From: CAIJXJ01 sp964445115
GTDB lineage: Bacteria > Pseudomonadota > Gammaproteobacteria > Burkholderiales > Methylophilaceae
Reading direction: 5' to 3'
DNA: 64,000 nt
Assembly (NCBI GenBank): GCA_964445115.1
Contig: CAYUJU010000006.1
Coordinates: 13,918-77,917, forward strand
In this document: one piece after another, positions 1 to 8,806 of the stretch
How the letters are laid out: every line of letters begins with the position of its first letter
Position numbering within the stretch: position 1 is the stretch's first letter
Program-made: the position numbers and the translations under genes
The notes under the pieces: model-generated
The model's database searches: none
Seen by the model: the letters and a program-made list of their open reading frames with translations, nothing else
What the model was told of the DNA's origin: nothing

Positions 1-2
1 CC

Positions 3-1832
3 ATCACCTTTACCAACAAGGCCGCCAAGGAAATGCAGGAGCGGGTGGGCACGCTGTTGCAGGGCAAGCCCAGCAAGGGCCTCACTGTCACCACGTTCCA
101 CTCGCTGGGACTGCAGATGCTGCGCCAGGAAGCTACGCTGCTGGGCTACAAGCCGCAGTTTTCGATTCTGGATTCCTCCGACAGCTTCAAGATCCTTTCG
201 GACATCCTCGCTACTACGGACAAGCAATTATTGCGCCGTACCCAATGGCAGATCTCCGGCTGGAAGAATGCCTTCCTCAATCCAGACCAAGCCTTGCTGC
301 AGGCGGATGAAGAGGACGCGCACGCCGCGGCGAAGATCTACCAGCTCTATCAGCAGACCCTGAAGGCCTATCAGGCTGTCGACTTCGACGACCTGATCCG
401 CCTGCCGGTGGAACTGTTCCAGCAGCATCCGGAGGCGCTGGACAAGTGGCAGCGCAAGCTCAAATACCTGCTGATCGACGAATACCAGGACACCAACGCC
501 TGCCAGTACACCCTGGTGAAGCTGCTCACCGGCGTCGAAGGCCGTTTCACCGCTGTGGGGGATGACGACCAGGCGATCTATGGCTGGCGCGGTGCCGACG
601 TGGAAAACCTGCGCCAACTTACGGAAGACTTCCCCAAGCTGCAGGTCATCAAGCTGGAGCAGAATTACCGCTCGACCGTCAGAATTCTGCGCGCAGCCAA
701 CCAGGTCATCGCCAACAATCCCAAGCTGTTCGAGAAGCAGTTGTGGAGCGAACATGGCACCGGCGACCCGATCCAGGTCAACGCCATGCGCGATGAAGAC
801 CATGAGGCAGAGGCTGTGGTGCTGAAGCTGATGGCGCACAAGTTCGAGCACCGCACCAAATTCGCCGACTACGCGGTGCTGTATCGCGGCAACCACCAGT
901 CGCGCATCCTCGAAGAAAAACTGCGCGAGCACAAAGTGCCTTACACCGTGTCCGGCGGTCAGTCGTTCTTCGACAAGGCCGAGATCAAGGACATCATTAG
1001 TTACCTGCGCCTGATCGCCAACGAAGACGATGACCCGGCCTTCATCCGCGCGGCAACCACCCCCAAGAAGGGCATCGGCAACACCACGCTGGAGCGCCTG
1101 GGCGAGTACTCGGCGCAAAAGCACATCTCGCTGTTCGAAGCGGCATTTGAAGGCGAGTTCCAAAGCCAGGTCGGCCAGAAGCAGCTGGATGACCTGCTCA
1201 CCTTCTGCCAGTTCATCCAGCGCATGCAGGAACGCGCGGTGAAAGACCCCGCCGGCGAGGTGCTGAACGACATGCTGGCCGCCATCCAGTACGAAATGCA
1301 CCTCTATGACACCGAGGAGCCGCGCCCTGCCGAGACCAAGTGGAAGAACGTGATGGATTTCATCGGCTGGCTGACGCGCAAGGGCGAAAACGACGAATCC
1401 AACCTGCTGCAGCTGACGCAAACCGTCGCGCTGATGAGCATGCTGGAAAGCCGCGAAGAAGAGATCGACGCGGTCAAGCTCTCCACCCTCCACGCTTCCA
1501 AGGGGCTGGAATACGGCCATGTATTCCTGATCGGGGTGGAAGAAGGCATCCTGCCCCACCGCGAGTCGGTCGATACCGGCAAGATCGAGGAAGAGCGCCG
1601 GCTGATGTACGTCGGCATCACCCGCGCGCAGCGTTCACTGCACATTTCCTGGTGCAGGAAACGTAAAAGAGCGGGCGAAACGGAAGCCTGCGAACCCAGC
1701 CGCTTCATCGCCGAACTGCCGCAGGACGACGTGCGCTACACCGGCATGCCGGGCGCCGACCCGGTCGCCAGCAAGGAACACGGGCGCGAGCGCATGGCCA
1801 ACATCCGCGCCATGCTGGCCGGCAACAAATAG
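3..1832 (+). CDS. rep: ATP-dependent DNA helicase Rep (5' end outside window)
   Basis: Superfamily 1A 3'-5' DNA helicase that helps replication forks past obstacles. The reading frame is open from the first bases of the window, where motif Ia (TFTNKAAKEM) is already in progress, so the Walker A loop and about 60 residues lie upstream; the internal ATG at 33 is not the start. Visible in order: DEYQDTN (Walker B), GDDDQAIYGWRG (motif III), QNYRS (motif IV), TLHASKGLEY (motif V) and YVGITRAQ (motif VI). The sequence and the roughly 670-residue total fit Rep better than UvrD or PcrA. The frame closes with TAG just before a bidirectional terminator. Confident of the family; Rep versus UvrD rests on overall similarity. 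Confidence 0.93.
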   Translation: MTFTNKAAKEMQERVGTLLQGKPSKGLTVTTFHSLGLQMLRQEATLLGYKPQFSILDSSDSFKILSDILATTDKQLLRRTQWQISGWKNAFLNPDQALLQADEEDAHAAAKIYQLYQQTLKAYQAVDFDDLIRLPVELFQQHPEALDKWQRKLKYLLIDEYQDTNACQYTLVKLLTGVEGRFTAVGDDDQAIYGWRGADVENLRQLTEDFPKLQVIKLEQNYRSTVRILRAANQVIANNPKLFEKQLWSEHGTGDPIQVNAMRDEDHEAEAVVLKLMAHKFEHRTKFADYAVLYRGNHQSRILEEKLREHKVPYTVSGGQSFFDKAEIKDIISYLRLIANEDDDPAFIRAATTPKKGIGNTTLERLGEYSAQKHISLFEAAFEGEFQSQVGQKQLDDLLTFCQFIQRMQERAVKDPAGEVLNDMLAAIQYEMHLYDTEEPRPAETKWKNVMDFIGWLTRKGENDESNLLQLTQTVALMSMLESREEEIDAVKLSTLHASKGLEYGHVFLIGVEEGILPHRESVDTGKIEEERRLMYVGITRAQRSLHISWCRKRKRAGETEACEPSRFIAELPQDDVRYTGMPGADPVASKEHGRERMANIRAMLAGNK

Positions 1833-1847
1833 CCGCACACCGTCATG

Positions 1848-1876
1848 AAAAAAGCCCGGCATAACCGGGCTTTTTT
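1848..1876. terminator. Bidirectional intrinsic terminator
   Basis: An A-run, a GCCCGG/CCGGGC stem with a four-base loop and a T-run form a symmetric hairpin between the convergent rep and Tim44-like genes. It can serve both strands. Confidence 0.85.
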
Positions 1877-1904
1877 CATCGCAGAAAATTCGCGCTAGCG
1901 CAGG

Positions 1905-2753
1905 TTAATGCAGTTCGACCTGCTGGATGCCGGCGAGCAGCCACTGTGCCTTGGCGTCACGCAAATCCTTCTGCACGTGCCAGATCTCGTTGACGCTCTC
2001 CGGCACGCCATCGTTCTCGGTGAGGAGACCACTGAAGCGCACGCTGGCGATGGAATAGTCACCCTCGGTCACCACTTCCAGCAGATCGGCGTGCAGCGAC
2101 ATGACGTTGGTCTTCTGCGGAACATCGCCGCGCTCCTGCGCCTGCAGGCTGATCTCGGCGAACATTTCGGGCGTGGTGTACTGGCGGATGTCATCCAGAT
2201 CCTTGCGGTCGTTGGCGGCCTGCAGACGGATGAAGGTCGCCTTGCCGTTACGCAGGAACGCTTCGGTCGGGAAATCCGCCGGAATGCTGCCGGCTTCAAC
2301 AGGCGCTGCCGCCGCAGCGGCACCGCCGTAGGCCGGCGTTTGCACCGGCTCCACAGCGCGCAGATCGGGGCCAGCGGCAGCGTATTGCATGGCGGGGCGC
2401 TGGGCCTTGTTCATACGTGCCAGCAGGAACATCACCACGCCGACGGCCAGCAGGCCTAGCAACAGCGGCCCCATCATGCCGCCCAGGCCGCTGCCTGCGA
2501 ACAGGGAAGCCAGGCCCGCGCCGATCGCCAGACCTGCCAGGGGTCCCAGCCATTTGTTGGCGGCCGGAGCGGAAGGCGCGGCGGCAGGTGCCGGCTTGGG
2601 CGCTTCCGGCGCGCGCTGCTGTTCCTGTCGGGCAGGCATGGAGCGCTGCTTGCCGAAGCTGCTGCCCCCGCCCAGGCGCTTGGCCTCGGCAACAGTCGAA
2701 AACAGGCTCAGGCAAGTCACCAAAACCGTCAGCAGCATCCAGATTCTTTTCAT
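1905..2753 (-). CDS. Tim44-like domain protein, membrane-anchored
   Basis: Exported or membrane protein of about 282 residues. It has an N-terminal signal sequence, then a Gly/Ser/Pro/Ala-rich linker, a hydrophobic Gly-rich double segment around residues 85-115, and a C-terminal Tim44-like domain of about 120 residues ending in the family-like WHVQKD and WLLAGIQQ segments. This architecture is common in beta- and gammaproteobacteria, but the bacterial function is not established. Start: the ATG at 2753 (MKRIWML) is preceded by an AAAGAGAA ribosome-binding site; a GTG 15 bases upstream has none. The gene stands alone, converging on rep. Confidence 0.8.
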   Translation of the reverse strand: MKRIWMLLTVLVTCLSLFSTVAEAKRLGGGSSFGKQRSMPARQEQQRAPEAPKPAPAAAPSAPAANKWLGPLAGLAIGAGLASLFAGSGLGGMMGPLLLGLLAVGVVMFLLARMNKAQRPAMQYAAAGPDLRAVEPVQTPAYGGAAAAAAPVEAGSIPADFPTEAFLRNGKATFIRLQAANDRKDLDDIRQYTTPEMFAEISLQAQERGDVPQKTNVMSLHADLLEVVTEGDYSIASVRFSGLLTENDGVPESVNEIWHVQKDLRDAKAQWLLAGIQQVELH

Positions 2754-2860
2754 GCAATTCTCTTTCACAGAAGGGAGGAGTCAAAACGCTGCGGAGTCTA
2801 TCAGCTTCTCCCCAAACGCACACCACGTTCCGACTGTGGGATTCAGAGCCTGTTTCAGCT

Positions 2861-2896
2861 GGATTCCGGGTGCTGCCTATCACAGTCCCGGAATGA
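2861..2896. repeat. Palindromic intergenic repeat-like hairpin
   Basis: GGATTCCGGG and CCCGGAATGAC form an inverted repeat around a loop of about 15 bases, between the diguanylate cyclase stop and the Tim44-like gene start. It resembles the ATTCCGGG-type palindromes scattered through many proteobacterial genomes and could also end the upstream operon. Only one copy was noticed in the window. Confidence 0.5.
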
Positions 2897-2922
2897 CGTT
2901 CCCGGAATTGTTCTGGACTTCC

Positions 2923-4896
2923 TCAGGCAGTCGCTACCTGGTTACGCCCGCCATGCTTGGCCAGGTAAAGCGCTTCGTCCGCCACGCTCAACAGCATGTC
3001 GATGTTCACGCTCTTCTGCTGCATGGTGGTGACCCCGACCGAGATCGTCACCCGTAGCGGCATGCCGCCTTCGAGTACGATCTCCTCTTCCGCCACCCGG
3101 TCACGCAAGCGTTCGGCCACTTCGCTGGCCTCAACGCGTCCAGTCTCCGGCAACAGCACGGCGAACTCCTCGCCCCCCAGGCGACCGATGATATCCACCT
3201 CACGCAGCGACTCCTGCATGATCTCGCTCAGTTTCTGCAGGACGATATCGCCAGTCTTGTGCCCGTGGGTATCGTTCACCTTCTTGAAATGATCGATATC
3301 GATCATGAACAGTGACAACTGCTTGTGGTAGCGCAGCGACCGGGCCAGTTCCAGTTCGGCGAGCTCCATGAAGCGTCGCCGGTTCGGCAAACCGGTGAGG
3401 TAATCGACCTGCGCCTGATGCTCGAGCGCCTGATGCAGGGCCCTGCGCTCGGTCACATCCCGGGTGATGCTGATCTGGCCGGTCACCTTGCCCTCCGCAT
3501 CCCGCATCGGGGAGGCGTGCGTTTCCAGCCACAGCGGCGTCCCATGCTTGCCCACGATCTGGAACTCGAGTACGCCGCTCCCGCCCTCGCAGACTTTCCT
3601 GTGCAGCGCGAAAAAGGCCTCACGATATTCGGGGTGGAGGAAATTGATCAGCCCGTAGGCCCTGGCCTCTTCCAGGCTGCCCACTTCCAGCATGGCGAGG
3701 CCTGCCTGGTTCATGTTCAGCAATTCCCCGCCCACGGAAACGACCTTGACGCACTCGGGCTCGTTTTCGAAGATGGACCGCAGAAATTCCTTCTGGTCGA
3801 ACACTTCCTGATGACTGGCCTGCAACTCCCGCTGCAACTGGTTGAAGGTCTTCAGCAACTGGCCGACTTCATCGTCGCTGTCCACCTGCAGGTTCCGCAG
3901 CGGCGTCCCCTGCTGCACCATGTTGTTCAGTTCTCGCGTCGCCCGGGTCAAGGGCCGCAGTTGATAGTGAATCAGCCAGGCGACCATCCCCACGATCAGC
4001 ATCAACACAGCGCCCGCCATCAGGTAAATATCAGATTTGAGCGCATTCACCGGGGCAAACGCCTCGGTCTCGGGCAACAGTCCGACCACCACCCAACGCC
4101 CGTCCAGTATCTCGCGCGCCGTGGCAAGGGAATGCATACGATGAAATCCGTCGACGATCACTGCGCCCTGATGACCAGCGACCAGCTGATCGAGTGCAGG
4201 ATTCTCGCCGGCATCGGGGAGTTCAGCCATCATGTCCGAATTATCGGAATCGATGATGACCATGCGTTCCCGGGCGGCAAGCACCACATATTCGCCCGAT
4301 TTCCCCAGCGCCGAATGGGTCTGGTCGAATACCGCACGATCCGTCAGGCCAAGGTAGCCGACCATCACCGCTTTCAGCGTGCCATGCTCATCCTTGATCG
4401 GGACCGCTATCCCGAGCCCGGGTTTAGTGGTAAACCGGCCAATTCGCGGTCTGCCAATGGCGGGTTTACCCGTCGCCATCACCTCCCGAAAGTACTCCAG
4501 CGTCGTGTAATCCCCGCTCGCACGGCCTTCTACACGCGGGAAATCCGCGATCCCCTGGCCATCAAGACCAATCAAGGCCACGCCGTAGGTAAATAGACGA
4601 TAAATGGCGCGACGCTTTTCCAACCAATTGGACATGGCTGCGCGGTCATGCAGCATGTCCAACGGCACTGCGTCCGCCACATCCTGCAAGGACTGGGAAC
4701 GTAACAGTATCTTTTGTTCCAGGTCGTTGGCTACGTAATTGACCGAAGACATCTGCTGGTTGAGCAAGAGTTTGCCAAGATCGTGCTCCAGGCGGTCTGT
4801 CGAGAAATAGACCAATGGCAGGAAGCCCAGGCAAATGAGCACAAGGGTCGACAGGGCGACCTTGTTGGGCAGATTAAGAAACCGTCTGAAATACAT
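2923..4896 (-). CDS. Diguanylate cyclase: Cache-type sensor, HAMP, PAS, GGDEF
   Basis: Inner-membrane protein of 657 residues expected to make cyclic di-GMP from two GTP. Membrane segment 1 is about 12-30, a periplasmic double-Cache-type sensor about 31-290, membrane segment 2 about 291-310, HAMP about 311-363, PAS about 370-485 and GGDEF about 490-655. The active-site motif is intact GGEEF (574-578), and an RxxD inhibitory I-site (REVD, 565-568) sits exactly five residues before it, so product inhibition is expected. Start ATG at 4896 has GGGAACGAG upstream. It lies 18 bp behind the GGDEF-EAL gene and is the last gene of the porin/PhnD operon. The ligand of the sensor is unknown. Confidence 0.9.
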   Translation of the reverse strand: MYFRRFLNLPNKVALSTLVLICLGFLPLVYFSTDRLEHDLGKLLLNQQMSSVNYVANDLEQKILLRSQSLQDVADAVPLDMLHDRAAMSNWLEKRRAIYRLFTYGVALIGLDGQGIADFPRVEGRASGDYTTLEYFREVMATGKPAIGRPRIGRFTTKPGLGIAVPIKDEHGTLKAVMVGYLGLTDRAVFDQTHSALGKSGEYVVLAARERMVIIDSDNSDMMAELPDAGENPALDQLVAGHQGAVIVDGFHRMHSLATAREILDGRWVVVGLLPETEAFAPVNALKSDIYLMAGAVLMLIVGMVAWLIHYQLRPLTRATRELNNMVQQGTPLRNLQVDSDDEVGQLLKTFNQLQRELQASHQEVFDQKEFLRSIFENEPECVKVVSVGGELLNMNQAGLAMLEVGSLEEARAYGLINFLHPEYREAFFALHRKVCEGGSGVLEFQIVGKHGTPLWLETHASPMRDAEGKVTGQISITRDVTERRALHQALEHQAQVDYLTGLPNRRRFMELAELELARSLRYHKQLSLFMIDIDHFKKVNDTHGHKTGDIVLQKLSEIMQESLREVDIIGRLGGEEFAVLLPETGRVEASEVAERLRDRVAEEEIVLEGGMPLRVTISVGVTTMQQKSVNIDMLLSVADEALYLAKHGGRNQVATA

Positions 4897-4914
4897 GAGC
4901 TCGTTCCCGTATTT

Positions 4915-7896
4915 TTACAAATTAAGCATTCCGTGTTGTGACATGAATTCGACAAACGCCTCTGCTGGCATCGGCTTGCCAAAATAGTACCCTTGCGCGC
5001 GCTCGCAGCCCGCTTGCCGCAGGAAGTCAGCCTGCGCCTCAGTTTCCACGCCCTCGGCAATCACATGCAGCTTGAGGCTGTGCGCCATCAGGATAATCGT
5101 GCGCACCATGGTGGCGTCGTTGCTGTCCGAGATCACGTCGCGCACGAAAGACTGGTCGATCTTGAGCTTCTGGATGGGGAAGCGCTTGAGATAGGACAAC
5201 GAGGAATACCCCGTGCCGAAATCGTCGATGGACAGCCCGACCCCCATCATCGTCAACTCGTGCAGCATGGTCAGCGTACGCTCCACTCCCTGCATCAGCA
5301 CGCCTTCGGTCAGCTCCAGATCCAGCACATGGGCGGGAAGTTCGAAGCGCTTGAGCAAGCCCTGCACCTGCGCGTGCAGGTTGCCCTGACGGAACTGCAG
5401 CGCCGACAGGTTGACCGACATGATCAGTTCCGGCAGACCGGCATCGCGCCACGCGCGCGTCTGGCGCAAGGCTTCTTCCATGATCCAGTCGCTGATGGGG
5501 AGGATCAGCCCGGTTTCCTCCGCAATCGGGATGAAACTGGCTGGCGACACCAGCCCCATGGTGGGGTGCTTCCAGCGCACCAGCGCCTCGCAACCGATCA
5601 GGCGGCCGTCGACCAGATCGACCTGCGGCTGGTAATACAACTGGAGTTCGTTGCGCTCGATCGCACCCCGCAAGCTGTTTTCCAGTTGCAGCCGCTCGTA
5701 GGCCGTCGCATTCATGGTGGGGTCGAAATGCAGGAACTTGTTGCGCCCGTTCTCCTTGGCCTGATACATCGCCACGTCGGCGTACTTGATCAGGGCGTCG
5801 GCATCCTGCGCGTGGTTTGGATAGAGCGATATCCCGATACTGGACGAAATTCGCAGCTCATGGCCTTCGATGGTGTAAGGCTGGATGATGGACGAAAGGA
5901 TTTTCTCCGCCACCATTTCCGCACCGGCGGCGTCGGTGTCGGGCAACACGGCGATGAACTCATCCCCGCCCTGACGCGAGACGGTGTCCTGCTCGCGGAT
6001 ACATTCCAGCAGCCGTTGCGCGACCATTTGCAACAACTGGTCACCAATGCCGTGGCCCAAGGTATCGTTGATCTGCTTGAAGCGGTCCAGGTCCATGAAC
6101 AGCAGGGCGACGGAGGTCTGGTTGCGTTGGGCGTAGATCAAAGCCTGTTGCAGGCGGTCGCTGAACAAGGCGCGATTGGGCAACCCAGTCAGGGTATCGT
6201 AGTGGGCCAGGTGCTGAATGCGCTCTTCGGCCAGTTTTCGCTCCGAGATATCGCTGAAAATGCCGATGTAATTGACGATCTCGCCCTGCTCGTTCCTGAC
6301 GCAGTTGATGGTCAGGTACTCGGGGAAAACCTCCCCATCGCGGCGACGGTTCCATAGCTCGCCCTGCCATCCCCCGGTCTGCTCAATGCTGTGCCACATC
6401 GCCTGGTAGAAATCGCGATCCTGCCGCGCCGAGGCCAGCATGGCGGGATCCTCGCCGAGGACTTCTTCGGCCGCATAGCCGGTGATGTCGCTGAAACTCT
6501 GGTTGACCGAAATGATACGGTTATTGCCATCGGTCACCAGAATCCCTTCCTTGCTGTGCTGGAACACGCGCGCTGCCAGCACCAGTTCCGCGTTGGCAGT
6601 CTGACGTTGACGCTCGCGGTCGACATTGTCGAGCGCGTAGGACACATCGAAAGCCAGGCCCTGCATCAGGGTGATGCGGTCGCTACTGAAGTAATTCTGT
6701 TCTTCGGAATACACCGCGATGGCGGCGTAGACCACCCCGCCGCGCAGCAACGGGAAGGCAGCGACCGAATTGAAATGCTCATCCACCGCAATGGGGTACC
6801 AGGGCACCTCCTTGTTGAGCACGAAATCGTTGTGGATGCTGGCACGCCCTTCGCGCAAGGCCGTGCCCATCGGCCCCTGCCCCATCGCGTCGGTCGGGTC
6901 GGTCAGGATGGTCACCTGGCTGAGATACGCCGAGCCGCGGTCGCTCGAGGCGATCTGGCGCACGACGCCTTCGGCATCCGGCCGGCCGACCCACGCGAGT
7001 TTGAAGGGCACGCGCTCGACGAGAATTTCGCACACGCGCTCCAGCAGGGCGGCTTCATCCGCCTCGCGCACGATCAGGTTGGAACACTCCGTCCACGCGG
7101 CGTACAGCCGGTTGACCCGCCCCAGATTGCGCTCGGATTCCTCCAGCGATTCCAGCATGCGGTTGAAGCTCTGCGCCAGCACCGCCACTTCATCGCTGCC
7201 CCGCACCCGGCTACGTACATCACGCTGACCAGTCTCAACCCGCTCGGCAACCTGTTTCAAATCGTACAAGCCAACCGTCAGACGACGCCCCAGCCAGCGG
7301 GACAACAGCACGGACAGCACGATAGCGAGCATGGCGAATCCCAGGCCGGCCAGCCGCAGGATATTGAGGCTGGCATCCGCAGCGTGACGGGTCATCTCGA
7401 CCCGCGCCCAGCCGATATGGCGGTCTCCGGCCATGACGGGATAAGCGGCATCCACCAGAGTCGGGGCGTCGATCAGCAATCTGGCATCGACGTCAGCGCC
7501 CAGCAAACTCGCACTCACCGGGTCGCTGACAAACAGGCCGATCTGCGAAGGCAGCGTCGACGCCAGCACCTCGCCGCGCGGGGACAACACCAACGCCAGC
7601 TTGAAATCAGTATCCCCGGAAAACCCGTTCAGCACCTCCTGCAAGCCGGCCACGTCTTCCGCCAGTACCCAGGAAGCACTGCTGGAGGCTAGCGAGCGGG
7701 CCACATGCATCGCGTGGTCGTTGCCCGCGGCATACAGTACGTCACGCTGGTAGGTATAGAGCAGATAGGTAAACCCCAGCATGGTCAGCGCGGACACCAC
7801 GCCAAACGCCAACACCATCTGGCGGCGTATCGATTGCCCCCAATACAACTTGATGTGTCTGGCCCAGAGCAAGCGGCTAAAGAACAGCTTTACCAT
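4915..7896 (-). CDS. GGDEF-EAL cyclic-di-GMP protein with HAMP, GAF and PAS
   Basis: Inner-membrane bifunctional signalling protein of 993 residues. Membrane segments near 28-46 and 181-200 flank a periplasmic region; HAMP, a GAF-like domain (about 265-430) and PAS (about 440-560) follow, then GGDEF and EAL. The GGDEF motif is intact (643-647) with an RxxD I-site (REQD) before it. EAL is intact at 770-772, and DDFGTGYSSL, KIDQSFV and EGVE are present, so phosphodiesterase activity is likely; the net direction cannot be read from sequence. Its ATG overlaps the stop of the PhnD-like gene by 7 bp, implying translational coupling and a joint role in sensing. Confidence 0.92.
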   Translation of the reverse strand: MVKLFFSRLLWARHIKLYWGQSIRRQMVLAFGVVSALTMLGFTYLLYTYQRDVLYAAGNDHAMHVARSLASSSASWVLAEDVAGLQEVLNGFSGDTDFKLALVLSPRGEVLASTLPSQIGLFVSDPVSASLLGADVDARLLIDAPTLVDAAYPVMAGDRHIGWARVEMTRHAADASLNILRLAGLGFAMLAIVLSVLLSRWLGRRLTVGLYDLKQVAERVETGQRDVRSRVRGSDEVAVLAQSFNRMLESLEESERNLGRVNRLYAAWTECSNLIVREADEAALLERVCEILVERVPFKLAWVGRPDAEGVVRQIASSDRGSAYLSQVTILTDPTDAMGQGPMGTALREGRASIHNDFVLNKEVPWYPIAVDEHFNSVAAFPLLRGGVVYAAIAVYSEEQNYFSSDRITLMQGLAFDVSYALDNVDRERQRQTANAELVLAARVFQHSKEGILVTDGNNRIISVNQSFSDITGYAAEEVLGEDPAMLASARQDRDFYQAMWHSIEQTGGWQGELWNRRRDGEVFPEYLTINCVRNEQGEIVNYIGIFSDISERKLAEERIQHLAHYDTLTGLPNRALFSDRLQQALIYAQRNQTSVALLFMDLDRFKQINDTLGHGIGDQLLQMVAQRLLECIREQDTVSRQGGDEFIAVLPDTDAAGAEMVAEKILSSIIQPYTIEGHELRISSSIGISLYPNHAQDADALIKYADVAMYQAKENGRNKFLHFDPTMNATAYERLQLENSLRGAIERNELQLYYQPQVDLVDGRLIGCEALVRWKHPTMGLVSPASFIPIAEETGLILPISDWIMEEALRQTRAWRDAGLPELIMSVNLSALQFRQGNLHAQVQGLLKRFELPAHVLDLELTEGVLMQGVERTLTMLHELTMMGVGLSIDDFGTGYSSLSYLKRFPIQKLKIDQSFVRDVISDSNDATMVRTIILMAHSLKLHVIAEGVETEAQADFLRQAGCERAQGYYFGKPMPAEAFVEFMSQHGMLNL

Positions 7897-8786
7897 TCGA
7901 CCGGCCGCACTTCCCTGGAGAACTTTTCCAGAAAGTCCACGACAGGCGCGTACGTCGCATCCGTGGCCGCCTCGAAGTGCGAGATCGGCAGTTTCTGCAA
8001 CAGTTGCCGCCCCTTCTCACTGTCGTTCATGGCCAGCAACGCCTTTTCGAATCCTTGTGCAATCTCCGCAGGCACGTCCTGACGCACCATCCATGAATTG
8101 TTGAGCAGGCTTTCGGTCTCCCATTTCGCTTCCAGTTGCGCCGCCAGTTCGGGGTGTTCCACGCAAAAGTTTTTCCAGGGCACCGGCCACGTCGCGCCCG
8201 CCGCCACATGACCGCGCAGCACGTTGAGAATGGAAGATTCCTGCGACCCCACGTAGCGATTCTCGACATCGCGGTTCACATCGAGGCCATGGGTATGCAG
8301 GTAATACTGCGGCATCATGGTCGCCGCCAGTGCGGTCGGTGCGGGGTAGGAAATCGCGCGCCCCTTGAGATCGGCCACGGTCTGGATGCCGCTATCGCGG
8401 CGCACCAGAATGATGCCGCGGAACTCCGCGTCATCCCCCATTTTCGCAAACACCCGGTAGCCATGCTTCAGGGCACTGACGGTCTGGTAAGGATTGGGCA
8501 TGGCGAAATCGAACTGCCCGCTATAGAGCTTACGGTCGAACTCATCGTAATTGCGCGAGGCTTCCAGACGGAGACGCACGCCGGGCAGTTGACGGCCCAC
8601 GTATTCCACCACCGGGCCGTAGACTTCCATCAGCCGCTTGGGGTTGTGCAGCGGATGGATTCCGACGACGTACTCTTTAAGTTCGCCATCCGATCGCGCG
8701 CTGAGACCGAGCTGATAGGTCTGATCCTCGCCCTTGCCGCAACCGCTCAGCGCCAGCAGGCACAGGATCGCCATCCACCATCGCAT
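7890..8786 (-). CDS. PhnD-like periplasmic oxyanion-binding lipoprotein
   Basis: Substrate-binding protein of about 298 residues, of the phosphate/phosphite/phosphonate (PhnD) family. The signal peptide ends in a lipobox (LALSGC), so it is membrane-tethered in the periplasm. Three consecutive ATGs follow GGGGAG; the third, at 8786, has the best spacing (7 bases) and gives a standard MRWW n-region, although an ATG at 8804 is also open. No ABC permease or ATPase gene is nearby. It sits between a phosphate-type porin and a GGDEF-EAL protein whose start overlaps its stop. I infer a ligand-sensing rather than a transport role; the ligand could be phosphate, phosphonate or another oxyanion. Confidence 0.85.
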   Translation of the reverse strand: MRWWMAILCLLALSGCGKGEDQTYQLGLSARSDGELKEYVVGIHPLHNPKRLMEVYGPVVEYVGRQLPGVRLRLEASRNYDEFDRKLYSGQFDFAMPNPYQTVSALKHGYRVFAKMGDDAEFRGIILVRRDSGIQTVADLKGRAISYPAPTALAATMMPQYYLHTHGLDVNRDVENRYVGSQESSILNVLRGHVAAGATWPVPWKNFCVEHPELAAQLEAKWETESLLNNSWMVRQDVPAEIAQGFEKALLAMNDSEKGRQLLQKLPISHFEAATDATYAPVVDFLEKFSREVRPVEW

Positions 8787-8806
8787 CATCATGCTCCCCG
8801 ACATGA

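Noticed and set aside
228..1559. 443-codon open frame on the minus strand inside rep
   Set aside because: Antisense shadow of a clearly coding helicase frame; the translation is a His/Leu/Val-rich product with no family pattern.
3325..4596. 423-codon plus-strand frame opposite the diguanylate cyclase
   Set aside because: Antisense shadow in GC-rich DNA; the GGDEF frame has complete domains.
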